Assembly (NCBI RefSeq): GCF_027568395.1
Contig: NZ_JANKZL010000014.1
Coordinates: 1-64,000 of the forward strand
Direction of reading: 5' to 3'
Source: Aminobacter sp. HY435
GTDB taxonomy: Bacteria > Pseudomonadota > Alphaproteobacteria > Rhizobiales > Rhizobiaceae
Length of the DNA stretch: 64,000 bases
The position numbers and the translations under genes were made by a program. Of this stretch, positions 1-8,968 are shown one piece after another. Positions within the stretch are counted from its first letter, which is position 1. Each line of letters begins with the position of its first letter. The notes beneath the pieces were generated by a model. That model was not told where the DNA came from, did no database searches, and worked only from the letters and a program-made list of their open reading frames with translations.

Positions 1-441
1 GGCAAGGTCCTCGCGCTCCCTCCGCGCCAGCTCGGCCGCTATCGCCGCCTTGACCTTGTCGGCGGTGCCGACCGGCACGGTCGACTTGGTGACGACGATC
101 TTCGGCCCGGCCATCTCGCGGCCGATGGCCGAGGCCACCGACAGCACATATTTGAGGTCGGCCGAGCCGTCCTCGCCCTGCGGCGTGCCGACGGCGATCA
201 TCTGGATCTCGCCATGCGCCACGGCCAGCGAGGCGTCCGTCGTGAAGACGATGCGGCCGGCGCCGTGGTTGTCGCGCACCAAGGCCTCCAGCCCCGGCTC
301 GAAGATCGGGATGAAGCCCTGGTTCAGCCGCTCCACCTTGGCCGCGTCGACATCGACGCAGACAACGTCATGCCCGACCTCCGCCAGCACCGCCGCCTGC
401 ACAAGGCCGACATAGCCAATCCCAAATACCGTAAGCTTCAT
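1..441 (-). CDS. UDP-glucose 6-dehydrogenase, N-terminal part (cut by window edge)
   Basis: The first 147 codons read leftward from an ATG at 441 and run off the window. The N-terminus [20 protein letters not shown] carries the GxGxxG dinucleotide-binding turn of UDP-sugar dehydrogenases, followed by the acidic strand end VVCVDVD, and later [13 protein letters not shown] and [13 protein letters not shown], which are hallmark blocks of the UDP-glucose/GDP-mannose dehydrogenase family. The enzyme oxidises UDP-glucose to UDP-glucuronate with two NAD+ for polysaccharide synthesis. The C-terminal catalytic half is outside the window. It is the last gene before the hemN block and transcribed in the same direction, 77 bp downstream of hemN. 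Family call is firm; the exact paralogue (for example rkpK/exo type) cannot be decided. Confidence 0.9.
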   Translation of the reverse strand, partial: MKLTVFGIGYVGLVQAAVLAEVGHDVVCVDVDAAKVERLNQGFIPIFEPGLEALVRDNHGAGRIVFTTDASLAVAHGEIQMIAVGTPQGEDGSADLKYVLSVASAIGREMAGPKIVVTKSTVPVGTADKVKAAIAAELARREREDLA

Positions 442-518
442 CCGGTCTATTCCCGATTGCCACGACGCATTGTGCGGCTAGATACAGGAATTTTTCGCGC
501 ACACCAATGCTGGCGGTC

Positions 519-1871
519 TCATACGGCGATGGAGTGACGCGCCGCGCCCTGCCCCAGATAGGCGTCGAAGACGGCGGCGATGGAGCGCACGAACGGCTTG
601 CCGCGCTGGGTGACGACAAAGCGGTTGCCGGCGCGCACGAAGATGCCGTCGCGGTCCTGGGCGACGAACATCTCGGCTTCGGCGATGACCTGGCGCGCGG
701 CGGCCTCGCCGAACAGCGCCAGCAGCTCGCTGCGCGAAAAGGCGAACTCGCACATCAGCCGCTCGATCACCCAAGAGCGCATGCGGTCGGCGTCGGCAAG
801 CACGATGCCGCGCACGGTGGCCAGGCCGCCTGAAAGCACCCGGCGCTCGTATTCGCCGGTCGCCGGCATGTTCTGGACAAATCCCTGCGGCAGCAGCCCG
901 ATCGACGAAGCGCCAAGGCCGATCAATGCATCGGCCTGATCCGTGGTGTAGCCTTGGAAATTGCGGCGCAGCCTGCCCGACCGCGCCGCAACCGCCAGGC
1001 TGTCCGTCGGCAAGGCAAAGTGGTCCATGCCGATGGACTGGTAGCCGGCCTTCAGGATCAGCCGCGACGCCAGCTCGGCCTGTACCAGCCGCGCTTCGGC
1101 GTTGGGCAGAAGCGCGTCGTCGATCATCGTCTGATGCTTCTTCATCCACGGCACATGGGCATAGCCGAACAGCGCGATGCGGTCGGGCCTGAGTGACAGC
1201 ACCTGCTCCGTCGTCGCCGCGATGCTGTCCTCCGTCTGGTGCGGCAGCCCGTAGAGCATGTCGAGATTGACCGAACCGACCCCGCGCAAGCGCACGCCGT
1301 CGACCACCGCCCTGGTCTGCTCGAAGGTCTGCTCGCGGTTGATGGTCTGCTGCACCCTAGCGTCGAAGTCCTGCACGCCGAGGCTTGCCCTGGTCATGCC
1401 AATGGCCGCCAACGCGTCGAAGCGCGCTTCATCCATGTCGTTGGGGTCCATCTCGACGCTGATCTCGGCGGCAGCGGCGAAGTTGAACCGGTCGCGCAGC
1501 CTTTGCCCCAGCTCACGGATGTGCCCGGCACTCAAGAGGGTCGGCGAGCCGCCGCCGAAATGCAGTGCTGTGACGTTCAGCCGTTTGCCGGTCAGCTCTG
1601 CGACCGTGTCGATCTCGACATTGAGCGCGCTCAGGTACCGCGCCACCGGATCGTACTGGCGGGTCTGCTTGGTATGGCAGGCGCAGAACCAGCACAGCCG
1701 GTCGCAATAGGGAATGTGGACGTAGAGCGACACGCTCGCTCCCTTGTGCAAGGCGCCAAGCCAGTCGCTGTAGGTCGCAGCCGAAACATCGCCGTTGAAG
1801 TGCGGCGCGGTGGGATAGCTGGTGTAGCGAGGCACCGGTGCGGCGTATTTCGCGACTAGTTTGGCGTCCAT
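519..1871 (-). CDS. hemN: oxygen-independent coproporphyrinogen III oxidase HemN
   Basis: Radical-SAM enzyme that decarboxylates coproporphyrinogen III to protoporphyrinogen IX without oxygen, keeping heme synthesis going under micro-oxic conditions. The cluster-binding motif CDRLCWFC (C-x3-C-x2-C) follows VSLYVHIPY, and the N-terminus has the family block PRYTSYPTAPHF. With the start used here the protein is 450 residues, close to the usual HemN size. The frame is open up to a GTG at 1955, but that would run over the FNR box at 1923-1936. The ATG at 1871 has GGAG six bases upstream, so it is preferred (ATGs at 1874 and 1883 are alternatives). It is divergent from fnrN and shares its FNR box, so anaerobic activation is inferred. 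Confidence 0.95.
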   Translation of the reverse strand: MDAKLVAKYAAPVPRYTSYPTAPHFNGDVSAATYSDWLGALHKGASVSLYVHIPYCDRLCWFCACHTKQTRQYDPVARYLSALNVEIDTVAELTGKRLNVTALHFGGGSPTLLSAGHIRELGQRLRDRFNFAAAAEISVEMDPNDMDEARFDALAAIGMTRASLGVQDFDARVQQTINREQTFEQTRAVVDGVRLRGVGSVNLDMLYGLPHQTEDSIAATTEQVLSLRPDRIALFGYAHVPWMKKHQTMIDDALLPNAEARLVQAELASRLILKAGYQSIGMDHFALPTDSLAVAARSGRLRRNFQGYTTDQADALIGLGASSIGLLPQGFVQNMPATGEYERRVLSGGLATVRGIVLADADRMRSWVIERLMCEFAFSRSELLALFGEAAARQVIAEAEMFVAQDRDGIFVRAGNRFVVTQRGKPFVRSIAAVFDAYLGQGAARHSIAV

Positions 1872-1922
1872 CATCGTCTCCATCGGTCGGGACAAAGGTG
1901 GAGGCAACGGCGCGCCTCCGCC

Positions 1923-1936
1923 TTGACCTGGATCAA
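1923..1936. promoter_or_regulatory. FNR/FixK-type box between hemN and fnrN
   Basis: TTGACCTGGATCAA fits the FNR/FixK consensus TTGAT-N4-ATCAA with one change (C for T at the fifth base). It lies in the divergent hemN/fnrN spacer. If fnrN uses the class II geometry (site centred near -41.5), transcription would begin around 1971-1976; TATCTA at 1965-1970 is a plausible -10. This also argues that fnrN starts at 2020, not at 1957. Confidence 0.85.
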
Positions 1937-2019
1937 CAGCGGCCGACGCGGACACAATGACACGTATCTATTCAGAGGCTTGGCCCCTAGATTGGGCAAA
2001 AGACACGACGGATCATGCG

Positions 2020-2745
2020 ATGAGCTCCCGCCAGGACATTCACAACTCTGAAATACCGGTGCTGTGCCGCTCCTGCGAAGCGCGTCATCGCGGGGTCTGT
2101 GGCGCCTTGACGCCCGGCCAGCTGGTCGAACTCAGCCGGCACACCACCAAGCGCAAGGTCGACCCGAGCACGGTACTGGTGTCCGACGCCGACACCGTCG
2201 ACAGCTACGCCAATGTGCTCGCCGGCGTGGTCAAGCTGACCAAGACCATGGCCGACGGCCGCCAGCAGATCGTCGGCCTGCAATTCGCGCCCGACTTCCT
2301 CGGCCGCCCGTTCAAGCATGAGAGCTCGATCACCGCCGAGGCCGCGACCCCTGTCCATGTCTGCGCCTTCCCAAAGAAGTCGCTCGATCGCATGATCGAA
2401 CAGGCGCCGGAACTCGGCCATCGCCTGCACGTCCAGGCGCTCAACGAGCTGGACGAGGCCCGCGACTGGATGCTGACACTGGGCCGCAAGACCGCCGCCG
2501 AACGTGTCGCGTCGTTTCTCCACCTGATTGCCCGCCATGGCGACCCGGAGGCCGAAACCGAAGGCGAGATCAGCTTCGACCTTCCGTTGACGCGGGCAGA
2601 CATCGCCGATTTCCTCGGCCTGACCATCGAGACCGTCAGCCGCCAGCTGACCAAGCTGCGCAAGGACGGGCTGATCTCGGTCGAGAGCAACCGTCACGTC
2701 ACCGTCTTCGATATCGCCAAGCTCGAACGACGCGCCAACGTCTAG
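2020..2745 (+). CDS. fnrN: FnrN-type oxygen-sensing Crp/Fnr transcription factor
   Basis: A 241-residue Crp/Fnr regulator. Three N-terminal cysteines (C16, C19, C27; C-x2-C-x7-C) and a fourth at C115 in HVCAFP are the expected ligands of an oxygen-labile [4Fe-4S] cluster, which distinguishes FnrN from cysteine-poor FixK. The C-terminal helix-turn-helix has ETVSRQLTKL, whose E..SR pattern recognises TTGAT-N4-ATCAA half sites. An ATG at 1957 is in frame, but the promoter geometry of the upstream box favours 2020. It sits between hemN and the cbb3 cluster, all with FNR boxes, so it is probably the local activator and is self-regulated. Its TAG stop overlaps the stop of the facing hemerythrin gene in a shared CTAG. 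Confidence 0.93.
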   Translation: MSSRQDIHNSEIPVLCRSCEARHRGVCGALTPGQLVELSRHTTKRKVDPSTVLVSDADTVDSYANVLAGVVKLTKTMADGRQQIVGLQFAPDFLGRPFKHESSITAEAATPVHVCAFPKKSLDRMIEQAPELGHRLHVQALNELDEARDWMLTLGRKTAAERVASFLHLIARHGDPEAETEGEISFDLPLTRADIADFLGLTIETVSRQLTKLRKDGLISVESNRHVTVFDIAKLERRANV

Positions 2746-3221
2746 GCTTCCAGCTCGGTCTCGTTGCCAAGCACTGCCAGCATATGGTCCTGCTCGAATG
2801 CGACGTGCCGGCGGACAGCCCCGAAAAAGCCGCGCAGCATGAAGCCCAGCGTCTCCGAATTTTCGGCGCGCCCGGCGCGCGCAACAGTTCGCAGCGCTTC
2901 ACGCAGCTCGGTGGCATAGCCTTCGTCCTCGACGTGTTCGTTCTTCAGCCGCTCGACAATCGCCTGGGCTTCCTCGGAATGGCCCAGTCGAGCGCAAAAC
3001 AGCGGAAAGATGCGCTGCTCCTCGAAGCGGTGGATACTGAAGAACCGTGGCCCGAGGGCCCGCGCCGACACCAGACATTCGCGCCGGTCCAGGTCGTTCG
3101 GCAATGAATCGGCTATCGCCTCCAGCCTGTCGCAAAGAGCAAGCCTGACCGCGTGCAAGCGCCGCATGACAGGAATTGCGGTGGCGTCCTGTTCAGCCCG
3201 ATTGTCGAAAAACGCGGTCAT
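2742..3221 (-). CDS. hemerythrin HHE-domain protein
   Basis: A 159-residue all-helical protein with hemerythrin-type di-iron ligands in order: a His near the first helix (RLHAVRLALCDR), H-x3-E in HRFEEQRIFP, NEHVEDE, and H-x4-D in the last helix (RHVAFEQDHML). Members bind oxygen or NO or act in iron handling; the substrate here is unknown. The gene faces fnrN and diverges from fixN, with an FNR box 54 bp upstream of its start, so a low-oxygen role is inferred from position only. No signal peptide or membrane segment is seen, so it should be cytoplasmic. Confidence 0.85.
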   Translation of the reverse strand: MTAFFDNRAEQDATAIPVMRRLHAVRLALCDRLEAIADSLPNDLDRRECLVSARALGPRFFSIHRFEEQRIFPLFCARLGHSEEAQAIVERLKNEHVEDEGYATELREALRTVARAGRAENSETLGFMLRGFFGAVRRHVAFEQDHMLAVLGNETELEA

Positions 3222-3274
3222 TCTCGCCCTGTTGTGATTTCGACCAAGGCTGGGGCGTCCTGCCCCCCGTGACC

Positions 3275-3288
3275 TTGATCCAGATCAA
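3275..3288. promoter_or_regulatory. perfect FNR/FixK box between the hemerythrin gene and fixN
   Basis: TTGATCCAGATCAA is an exact match to TTGAT-N4-ATCAA. Its centre is about 90 bp before the fixN start and 60 bp before the hemerythrin start, so it could serve both divergent promoters. Confidence 0.92.
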
Positions 3289-3371
3289 GGCGCGCAATGT
3301 AATTGTATTTGATGTGTGCCAACTGACGTCGATGCGAAGCTTTGGCGTTCCGTTATCGTCGGGGATAATTC

Positions 3372-4988
3372 ATGAAATACGGATTCGAAATCATCCTGCT
3401 GGCAGCGGCGGCATTTGTCGCCTTGCTGGGCGCGGCCTTCGCGCAGGACAATCTGTTCGGCGCCCATATGTGGGTGCTGTTCTTCGCGCTGATCGCAGGC
3501 GCAATCACCTTGATGCGCACATCCAGCTATGCGCCGGTCGACATCCTCGCCGAGGACAAGAACGCATACATGGACGGACCGATACGCTACGGCGTCGTCG
3601 CCACTGTCTTTTGGGGGGTCGTCGGCTTTCTTGTCGGCGTGGTCATTGCGGCGCAGCTAGCCTTCCCCGACCTCAACATCGAGCCATGGTTCAACTTCGG
3701 CCGCGTCCGGCCGCTTCACACCTCGGCGGTGATCTTCGCTTTCGGCGGCAACGCCCTGATCGCCACTTCGTTGTACGTGGTGCAGCGCACGTCGCGGGCG
3801 CGCCTCTTCGGCGGCAATCTCGCCTGGTACGTGTTCTGGGGCTACCAGCTCTTCATCATCATGGCGGCCACCGGCTATCTGCTCGGCAGCACCCAGAGCC
3901 GCGAATATGCCGAGCCCGAATGGTATGTCGACCTGTTCCTGACGGTTGTCTGGGTCGCCTATCTTGTCGTCTTCATGGGCACGATCCTGAAGCGCAAGGA
4001 GCCGCATATCTATGTGGCGAACTGGTTCTATCTCGCCTTCATCATAACCATCGCGATGTTGCACGTGGTCAACAACCTGGCCGTGCCGGCGTCGTTCCTC
4101 GGCGCTAAGAGCTACTCGCTCTTCGCGGGCGTTCAGGATGCGCTGACGCAATGGTGGTACGGCCACAACGCCGTTGGCTTCTTCCTGACCGCCGGCTTCC
4201 TCGGCATGATGTATTACTTCGTGCCCAAGCAGGCGAACCGACCGGTCTATTCCTATCGCCTGTCGATCATCCATTTCTGGTCGCTGATCTTCCTCTATAT
4301 CTGGGCCGGTCCGCACCACCTGCACTACACCGCCCTGCCCGACTGGGCGCAAACGCTCGGCATGGTGTTCTCGATCATGCTGTGGATGCCCAGCTGGGGC
4401 GGCATGATCAACGGCCTGATGACGCTATCAGGCGCATGGGACAAGATCCGCACCGATCCGATCATCCGCATGATGGTCGTCGCCATCGCCTTCTACGGCA
4501 TGTCGACCTTCGAAGGCCCGATGATGTCGATCAAGGCGGTCAACTCGCTCAGCCACTACACCGAGTGGACCATCGGCCACGTGCATTCCGGTGCGCTGGG
4601 CTGGAACGGCATGATCACCTTCGGCGCCATCTACTTCCTGGTGCCGCGCCTGTGGGGCCGTGAGCGCCTCTACTCGCTGCGTCTCGTGACCTGGCACTTC
4701 TGGCTCGCCACGCTTGGCATCGTCGTCTACGCGGCGGTCATGTGGGTCGCCGGCATCACCCAGGGCCTGATGTGGCGCGAATACGACGAACAGGGCTTCC
4801 TGGTCTATTCGTTCGTCGAAAGCGTCGCGGCCATGATGCCCTATTACGTGCTGCGCACGGTGGGCGGCCTGATGTACCTCGCCGGTGCTCTGGTCATGGC
4901 CTGGAACGTCTACATGACCATTCGCGGCAAGGTGCGCGAGGAGGTGCCTATGCCAGGCGCCGCCCCGGCACTCCAGCCCGCGCAGTAA
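3372..4988 (+). CDS. ccoN: cytochrome c oxidase cbb3-type subunit I
   Basis: Catalytic subunit (538 aa) of the high-affinity terminal oxidase, with many membrane helices. Histidines expected to bind low-spin heme b, the b3 heme and CuB are present in [35 protein letters not shown] and [12 protein letters not shown]. The enzyme reduces oxygen to water with electrons from cytochrome c and pumps protons at very low oxygen. It is the first gene of fixNOQP, with fixO following after 10 bp. The upstream perfect FNR box predicts micro-oxic induction. Also called fixN. Confidence 0.97.
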   Translation: MKYGFEIILLAAAAFVALLGAAFAQDNLFGAHMWVLFFALIAGAITLMRTSSYAPVDILAEDKNAYMDGPIRYGVVATVFWGVVGFLVGVVIAAQLAFPDLNIEPWFNFGRVRPLHTSAVIFAFGGNALIATSLYVVQRTSRARLFGGNLAWYVFWGYQLFIIMAATGYLLGSTQSREYAEPEWYVDLFLTVVWVAYLVVFMGTILKRKEPHIYVANWFYLAFIITIAMLHVVNNLAVPASFLGAKSYSLFAGVQDALTQWWYGHNAVGFFLTAGFLGMMYYFVPKQANRPVYSYRLSIIHFWSLIFLYIWAGPHHLHYTALPDWAQTLGMVFSIMLWMPSWGGMINGLMTLSGAWDKIRTDPIIRMMVVAIAFYGMSTFEGPMMSIKAVNSLSHYTEWTIGHVHSGALGWNGMITFGAIYFLVPRLWGRERLYSLRLVTWHFWLATLGIVVYAAVMWVAGITQGLMWREYDEQGFLVYSFVESVAAMMPYYVLRTVGGLMYLAGALVMAWNVYMTIRGKVREEVPMPGAAPALQPAQ

Positions 4989-4998
4989 GGAGCCAGAC

Positions 4999-5730
4999 AT
5001 GGCATTGCTCGACAAACACAAGATTATCGAGAAGAACGCGACGCTCCTTCTGGTTGGCTCGCTTGTCGTGGTCAGCATCGGCGGCATCGTCGAGATCGCG
5101 CCGCTGTTCTATCTCGAGAACACCATCGAGAAGGTCGAAGGCATGCGACCCTACTCGCCGCTCGAACTGGCGGGACGCAACATCTACGTCCGCGAAGGCT
5201 GTTACACCTGCCACAGCCAGATGATCCGCCCGTTCCGCGACGAGGTGGAGCGCTATGGGCACTACAGCCTGGCCGCGGAATCGATGTACGACCACTCGTT
5301 CCAGTGGGGATCGAAGCGGACGGGCCCCGACCTCGCCCGCGTCGGCGACCGCTATTCCAACGAATGGCACGTCCAGCATCTCATCGAGCCGCGCTCGGTC
5401 GTGCCGGAATCGATCATGCCCAGCTACTCCTTCCTGATGGAGACGCCGCTTGCGGTGAAGGACATCAGCTACGACCTGATCGCCAACCGGCGCGTCGGGG
5501 TGCCCTACTCCGACGAGATGGTCGAAAACGCGGTCGCCGACCTCAAGGCGCAGGCCGACCCGAACGCCGACGCGTCGGGCGTGCTCGCCCGTTATCCCAA
5601 GGCCAAGATCGGCGATTTCGACGGCAACCCGGCAGTCATTTCCGAAATGGACGCGCTGGTCGCCTATCTGCAGATGCTCGGTACGCTGGTCGACTTCTCG
5701 ACCTACGACGCCGCCGCCGGATACCGCTAG
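4999..5730 (+). CDS. ccoO: cytochrome c oxidase cbb3-type subunit II (monoheme cytochrome c)
   Basis: A 243-residue protein with an N-terminal membrane anchor (roughly residues 14-36) and one c-type heme site, CYTCH, in the block [18 protein letters not shown]. It passes electrons from CcoP towards CcoN on the periplasmic side. It lies between ccoN and ccoQ with short spacers, typical of the fixNOQP operon. Length and heme count match the family. Confidence 0.97.
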   Translation: MALLDKHKIIEKNATLLLVGSLVVVSIGGIVEIAPLFYLENTIEKVEGMRPYSPLELAGRNIYVREGCYTCHSQMIRPFRDEVERYGHYSLAAESMYDHSFQWGSKRTGPDLARVGDRYSNEWHVQHLIEPRSVVPESIMPSYSFLMETPLAVKDISYDLIANRRVGVPYSDEMVENAVADLKAQADPNADASGVLARYPKAKIGDFDGNPAVISEMDALVAYLQMLGTLVDFSTYDAAAGYR

Positions 5731-5740
5731 GAGAATAGCC

Positions 5741-5890
5741 ATGGACTACAACACCTTGAGGCATTTCGCCGACAGCTGGGGTCTGCTGGCGATGATGATC
5801 TTCTTCATTGGCGCGGTGCTGTTCGCGCTCCGCCCCGGCAGCCGCGAGGCGGCCGAACGGGCAGCCCAAATTCCGCTCAAGGAGGATTGA
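5741..5890 (+). CDS. ccoQ: cbb3-type oxidase small subunit CcoQ
   Basis: A 49-residue peptide beginning MDYNTLRHFADSWGLLAMM with one membrane helix (about residues 12-30) and a short charged tail ending LKED. AGGAG lies seven bases before the ATG. CcoQ/FixQ is known to stabilise the CcoNOP complex. The position between ccoO and ccoP, size and topology make the call safe even though sequence conservation in this family is low. Confidence 0.93.
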   Translation: MDYNTLRHFADSWGLLAMMIFFIGAVLFALRPGSREAAERAAQIPLKED

Positions 5891-5893
5891 TCT

Positions 5894-6757
5894 GTGAGCG
5901 AAAAACATATCGACGAATTGTCTGGCGTCGAAACCACCGGACATGAATGGGATGGCATCCGCGAGCTCAACAATCCGATGCCGCGCTGGTGGCTCTGGAC
6001 GTTCTACGCGACCATCGTTTGGTCCGCGGCATACACCATCGCCTACCCGGCATGGCCAATGATTACCAGCGCGACGTCGGGTGTGCTGGGCTTTTCCAGC
6101 CGCGCCGACGTCAGCTCCGAGCTCGCCCTCGCCCATGGCAACAAGAGCGCCTATCTCGAGGCGATCCGGTCCGACAGCCTCGACCAGATCATGGCCGACC
6201 CATACCTGCGCCAGTTTGCGACTGCTGCCGGTTCAGCGGCGTTCAAGGTCAACTGCGTGCAGTGCCACGGCTCGGGCGCGCAGGGATCGCCAGGCTTTCC
6301 GAACCTGAACGACGACGAATGGCTGTGGGGTGGCAACATCGCCCAGATCTACAAGACCATCGCGCATGGTATTCGCTTCCCCGGCGACGAGGAAACCCAC
6401 ATCTCGGAAATGCCGGCTTTCGCCGATATCCTCGAGCCGCAGCAGATCAACGAGGTTGCCGCCTATGTCGTCAGCCTGTCCGGCACGCCCGATACGCCCG
6501 ACCTTGTTGGCGCTGGCGCCAAGGTGTTTGCCGACAATTGCGTTGCCTGTCACGGAGACGACGCCAAGGGCAACAAGGAACTGGGCGCGCCTGATCTGAC
6601 CGACGCCATCACGCTCTACGGTGAAGGACAGGCCGCGATCGCCCGTCAGATCAGGCAACCGAAGCACGGCGTCATGCCCGCCTGGGGCGCCCGCCTTGGC
6701 GACGTACAGGTCAAGGAACTTGCCATCTTCGTCCATTCGCTCGGCGGCGGCGAGTAG
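5894..6757 (+). CDS. ccoP: cytochrome c oxidase cbb3-type subunit III (diheme cytochrome c)
   Basis: A 287-residue protein with GTG start three bases after ccoQ. The N-terminal soluble stretch is followed by a membrane anchor (WWLWTFYATIVW region, near residues 32-55) and two cytochrome c domains with heme sites CVQCH and CVACH. It accepts electrons from soluble or membrane cytochrome c and feeds CcoO. Length and two heme sites are standard. It ends the fixNOQP operon; a stem-loop follows at 6795-6820. Confidence 0.97.
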   Translation: MSEKHIDELSGVETTGHEWDGIRELNNPMPRWWLWTFYATIVWSAAYTIAYPAWPMITSATSGVLGFSSRADVSSELALAHGNKSAYLEAIRSDSLDQIMADPYLRQFATAAGSAAFKVNCVQCHGSGAQGSPGFPNLNDDEWLWGGNIAQIYKTIAHGIRFPGDEETHISEMPAFADILEPQQINEVAAYVVSLSGTPDTPDLVGAGAKVFADNCVACHGDDAKGNKELGAPDLTDAITLYGEGQAAIARQIRQPKHGVMPAWGARLGDVQVKELAIFVHSLGGGE

Positions 6758-6794
6758 CCATCCTTCGCCGCAAGGCGACGGCTGATGGCGAAGA

Positions 6795-6820
6795 GAGGCT
6801 CGGCAACCATGCCGGGCCTC
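6795..6820 (+). terminator. stem-loop after fixNOQP, candidate terminator
   Basis: GAGGCTCGGC and GCCGGGCCTC pair over ten positions (one G-T wobble) around the loop AACCAT, 38 bp after the ccoP stop. There is no real T tract (CTTGTG follows), so it may act as a 3' end stabiliser or partial terminator between fixNOQP and fixGHIS. Confidence 0.5.
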
Positions 6821-6837
6821 CTTGTGCGTTACCGGCT

Positions 6838-6851
6838 TTGACTTGAGTCAA
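6838..6851 (+). promoter_or_regulatory. FNR/FixK-type box upstream of fixG
   Basis: TTGACTTGAGTCAA is a perfect palindrome of the form TTGAC-N4-GTCAA, one step per half site from TTGAT-N4-ATCAA. It lies between the ccoP stem-loop and fixG, about 85 bp before the fixG ATG, so fixGHIS probably has its own FNR-controlled promoter. Confidence 0.8.
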
Positions 6852-6929
6852 GGCCGGAATGCGCTGCGGAAGGCACAAGGGAGGAAGCAGTGCCGAGCTC
6901 ATCCGGCAGCTTTCAGCAGGAGACGACCA

Positions 6930-8483
6930 ATGCTTGACGAAAGAGAAGTGGAGAGGCTCGACGTCGAGGCGGTCAATTCTGCCAAGACCCGGCAGCCGCT
7001 GTATGCCGCACGCAAGAAGATCTTTCCCAAGCGCGCTTCCGGCCGCTTCCGCCAGTTCAAGTGGCTGATCATGGCGGTCACGCTCGGTATCTACTACCTG
7101 ACGCCGTGGATTCGCTGGGACCGCGGCCCCTACGCACCCGACCAGGCCGTGCTGCTCGATATCGCCAACCGGCGGTTCTACTTCTTCCCGATCGAGATCT
7201 GGCCGCAGGAATTCTTCTATGTCGCCGGCCTGCTCGTCATGGCCGGCATCGGCCTGTTTCTTGTTACCTCGACTGTCGGCCGCGCCTGGTGCGGCTACAC
7301 CTGCCCGCAGACGGTGTGGGTCGACCTGTTCCTGGTCGTCGAGCGCGCCATTGAAGGCGACCGCAACGCCCGCATCAAGCTCGAAACCGCGCCGTGGTCG
7401 GCAAGCAAGCTCGCCAAACACATCTGCAAGCACGCGATCTGGGTCGCCATAGCTGTCGCCACCGGCGGCGCCTGGATCTTCTATTTCGCCGACGCGCCGA
7501 CCCTGCTCGTTGACTTCGTCACCGGACAGGCCGCCGCCGTGGCCTACATCACCGTCGCCGTCCTCGCCGCCACGACCTATGTCTTCGGCGGATTGATGCG
7601 CGAGCAGGTCTGCACCTACATGTGCCCGTGGCCGCGCATCCAGGCTGCGATGCTCGACGAAAACTCGCTGACCGTCACCTACAACGACTGGCGCGGTGAG
7701 CCGCGTTCGCGCCACGCCAAGAAGGCCGCCGCCGAAGGCTTGTCGGTTGGCGATTGCGTCGACTGCAACGCCTGCGTCGCCGTTTGCCCCATGGGTATCG
7801 ACATCCGCGATGGGCAGCAACTCGAATGCATCACCTGCGCGCTCTGCATCGATGCCTGCGACAGCGTGATGGACAAGATCGGCAAGGAACGCGGCCTGAT
7901 CTCCTATGCCACCTTGGCCGACTACCAGTCGAACATGGCGATCGCCACCGACCCGGCGACCGGCAAGATCGAGCCGAAGCGAGCGCGCGAGAACGGCAAG
8001 CTGAACCCCGGCATCGCGCATTTCCGCCTCAGCCGGATCTTCCGCCTTCGTACTTTCATCTATGCTGGTGCCTGGAGCCTGATCGGCGTTGCCCTGCTGG
8101 TCGCCCTGCTCAGCCGTGACCGGCTCGACATCAACGTCCTGCACGACCGCAACCCGCAGTACGTTCGCCTGGCTGACGGTTCGATCCGCAATGGCTACAC
8201 GGTCAAGCTGCTCAACATGGTTCCCGAACCGCGCAACATCCAGCTCAGCATCGCAGGGCTGCCAGGCGCCACCATGACGATCGTTGGCGTCGACGAGGCT
8301 CCAGGCCGAGTCATGTCTGTCGAAGTTGAACCGGACAAGCTCAAGACGATCAGGGTCTATGTCAGCCAGCCGCTGGACCAGATCAAGGAGGGCGGGACCT
8401 TCGAATTCGTCATCAAGGACATGGGTGGTTCAGAAACCGGCACCTATGTGGCAAACTTCAACGCTCCGGAGGCAGGCAAATGA
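6930..8483 (+). CDS. ccoG: cbb3 oxidase accessory protein CcoG/FixG (membrane iron-sulfur protein)
   Basis: A 517-residue membrane protein with cysteine clusters typical of 2[4Fe-4S] ferredoxins: CGYTCPQTVW, CTYMCPWPR, CVDCNACVAVCPMGID and CITCALCIDACD, plus several membrane helices and a C-terminal Ig-like domain. FixG/CcoG acts in copper handling for cbb3 maturation (cupric reductase activity is described for the family). The frame is open from 6822, but the ATG at 6930 is preceded by AGGAG and gives the conserved N-terminus MLDEREVERLDVEAVNS, while the earlier start would overlap the FNR box. First gene of fixGHIS. Confidence 0.95.
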   Translation: MLDEREVERLDVEAVNSAKTRQPLYAARKKIFPKRASGRFRQFKWLIMAVTLGIYYLTPWIRWDRGPYAPDQAVLLDIANRRFYFFPIEIWPQEFFYVAGLLVMAGIGLFLVTSTVGRAWCGYTCPQTVWVDLFLVVERAIEGDRNARIKLETAPWSASKLAKHICKHAIWVAIAVATGGAWIFYFADAPTLLVDFVTGQAAAVAYITVAVLAATTYVFGGLMREQVCTYMCPWPRIQAAMLDENSLTVTYNDWRGEPRSRHAKKAAAEGLSVGDCVDCNACVAVCPMGIDIRDGQQLECITCALCIDACDSVMDKIGKERGLISYATLADYQSNMAIATDPATGKIEPKRARENGKLNPGIAHFRLSRIFRLRTFIYAGAWSLIGVALLVALLSRDRLDINVLHDRNPQYVRLADGSIRNGYTVKLLNMVPEPRNIQLSIAGLPGATMTIVGVDEAPGRVMSVEVEPDKLKTIRVYVSQPLDQIKEGGTFEFVIKDMGGSETGTYVANFNAPEAGK

Positions 8484-8968
8484 ACGCTCGCTCTATGCGG
8501 CCCAGGCAATTCACCGGCTGGCACATGCTGGCTATCGTCTGCGCCTTCTTCGGCACGATCATCACCGTCAACCTGATCATGGCCACCTACGCCAACACCA
8601 GCTGGACCGGGCTTGTGGTGCAAAACACCTACGTCGCCAGCAACGAACGCATCGCCGAATCCCGGGCGCAGGCGGCGCTGGGCTGGAAGGACGAGCTGGC
8701 CATCGCCAATGGCGAGATCCGCTACACTCTCGTCGATGCCTCGGGGGCGGCCATTCCCGTCGCCAATGTCAGCGCCTCGTTCCGCCGCCCGGCCTATGAG
8801 GCCGAGGACTGGCAAGCAACGCTCGAGCGCACCGCGGACGGCGCCTTCGCCACCAAGGCCGCCATTCGCGACGGCATCTGGATCGTCAACACGGAAGCCA
8901 GGCTCGACAGCGGCCAGGTCTATCATCAGGCGCGGCGCATCGTCGTGAGCAACGGAACGCTGAAATGA
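8480..8968 (+). CDS. fixH: cbb3 oxidase assembly protein FixH
   Basis: A 162-residue protein with one N-terminal membrane helix (about residues 14-36) followed by a periplasmic domain with the FixH pattern WxGLVVQNTYVASN and later SFRRPAYEAED. FixH is required for assembly of the cbb3 oxidase, probably with FixI in copper delivery. The ATG overlaps the ccoG stop by four bases and its own stop overlaps the fixI start by four bases, implying translational coupling. Confidence 0.92.
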   Translation: MNARSMRPRQFTGWHMLAIVCAFFGTIITVNLIMATYANTSWTGLVVQNTYVASNERIAESRAQAALGWKDELAIANGEIRYTLVDASGAAIPVANVSASFRRPAYEAEDWQATLERTADGAFATKAAIRDGIWIVNTEARLDSGQVYHQARRIVVSNGTLK

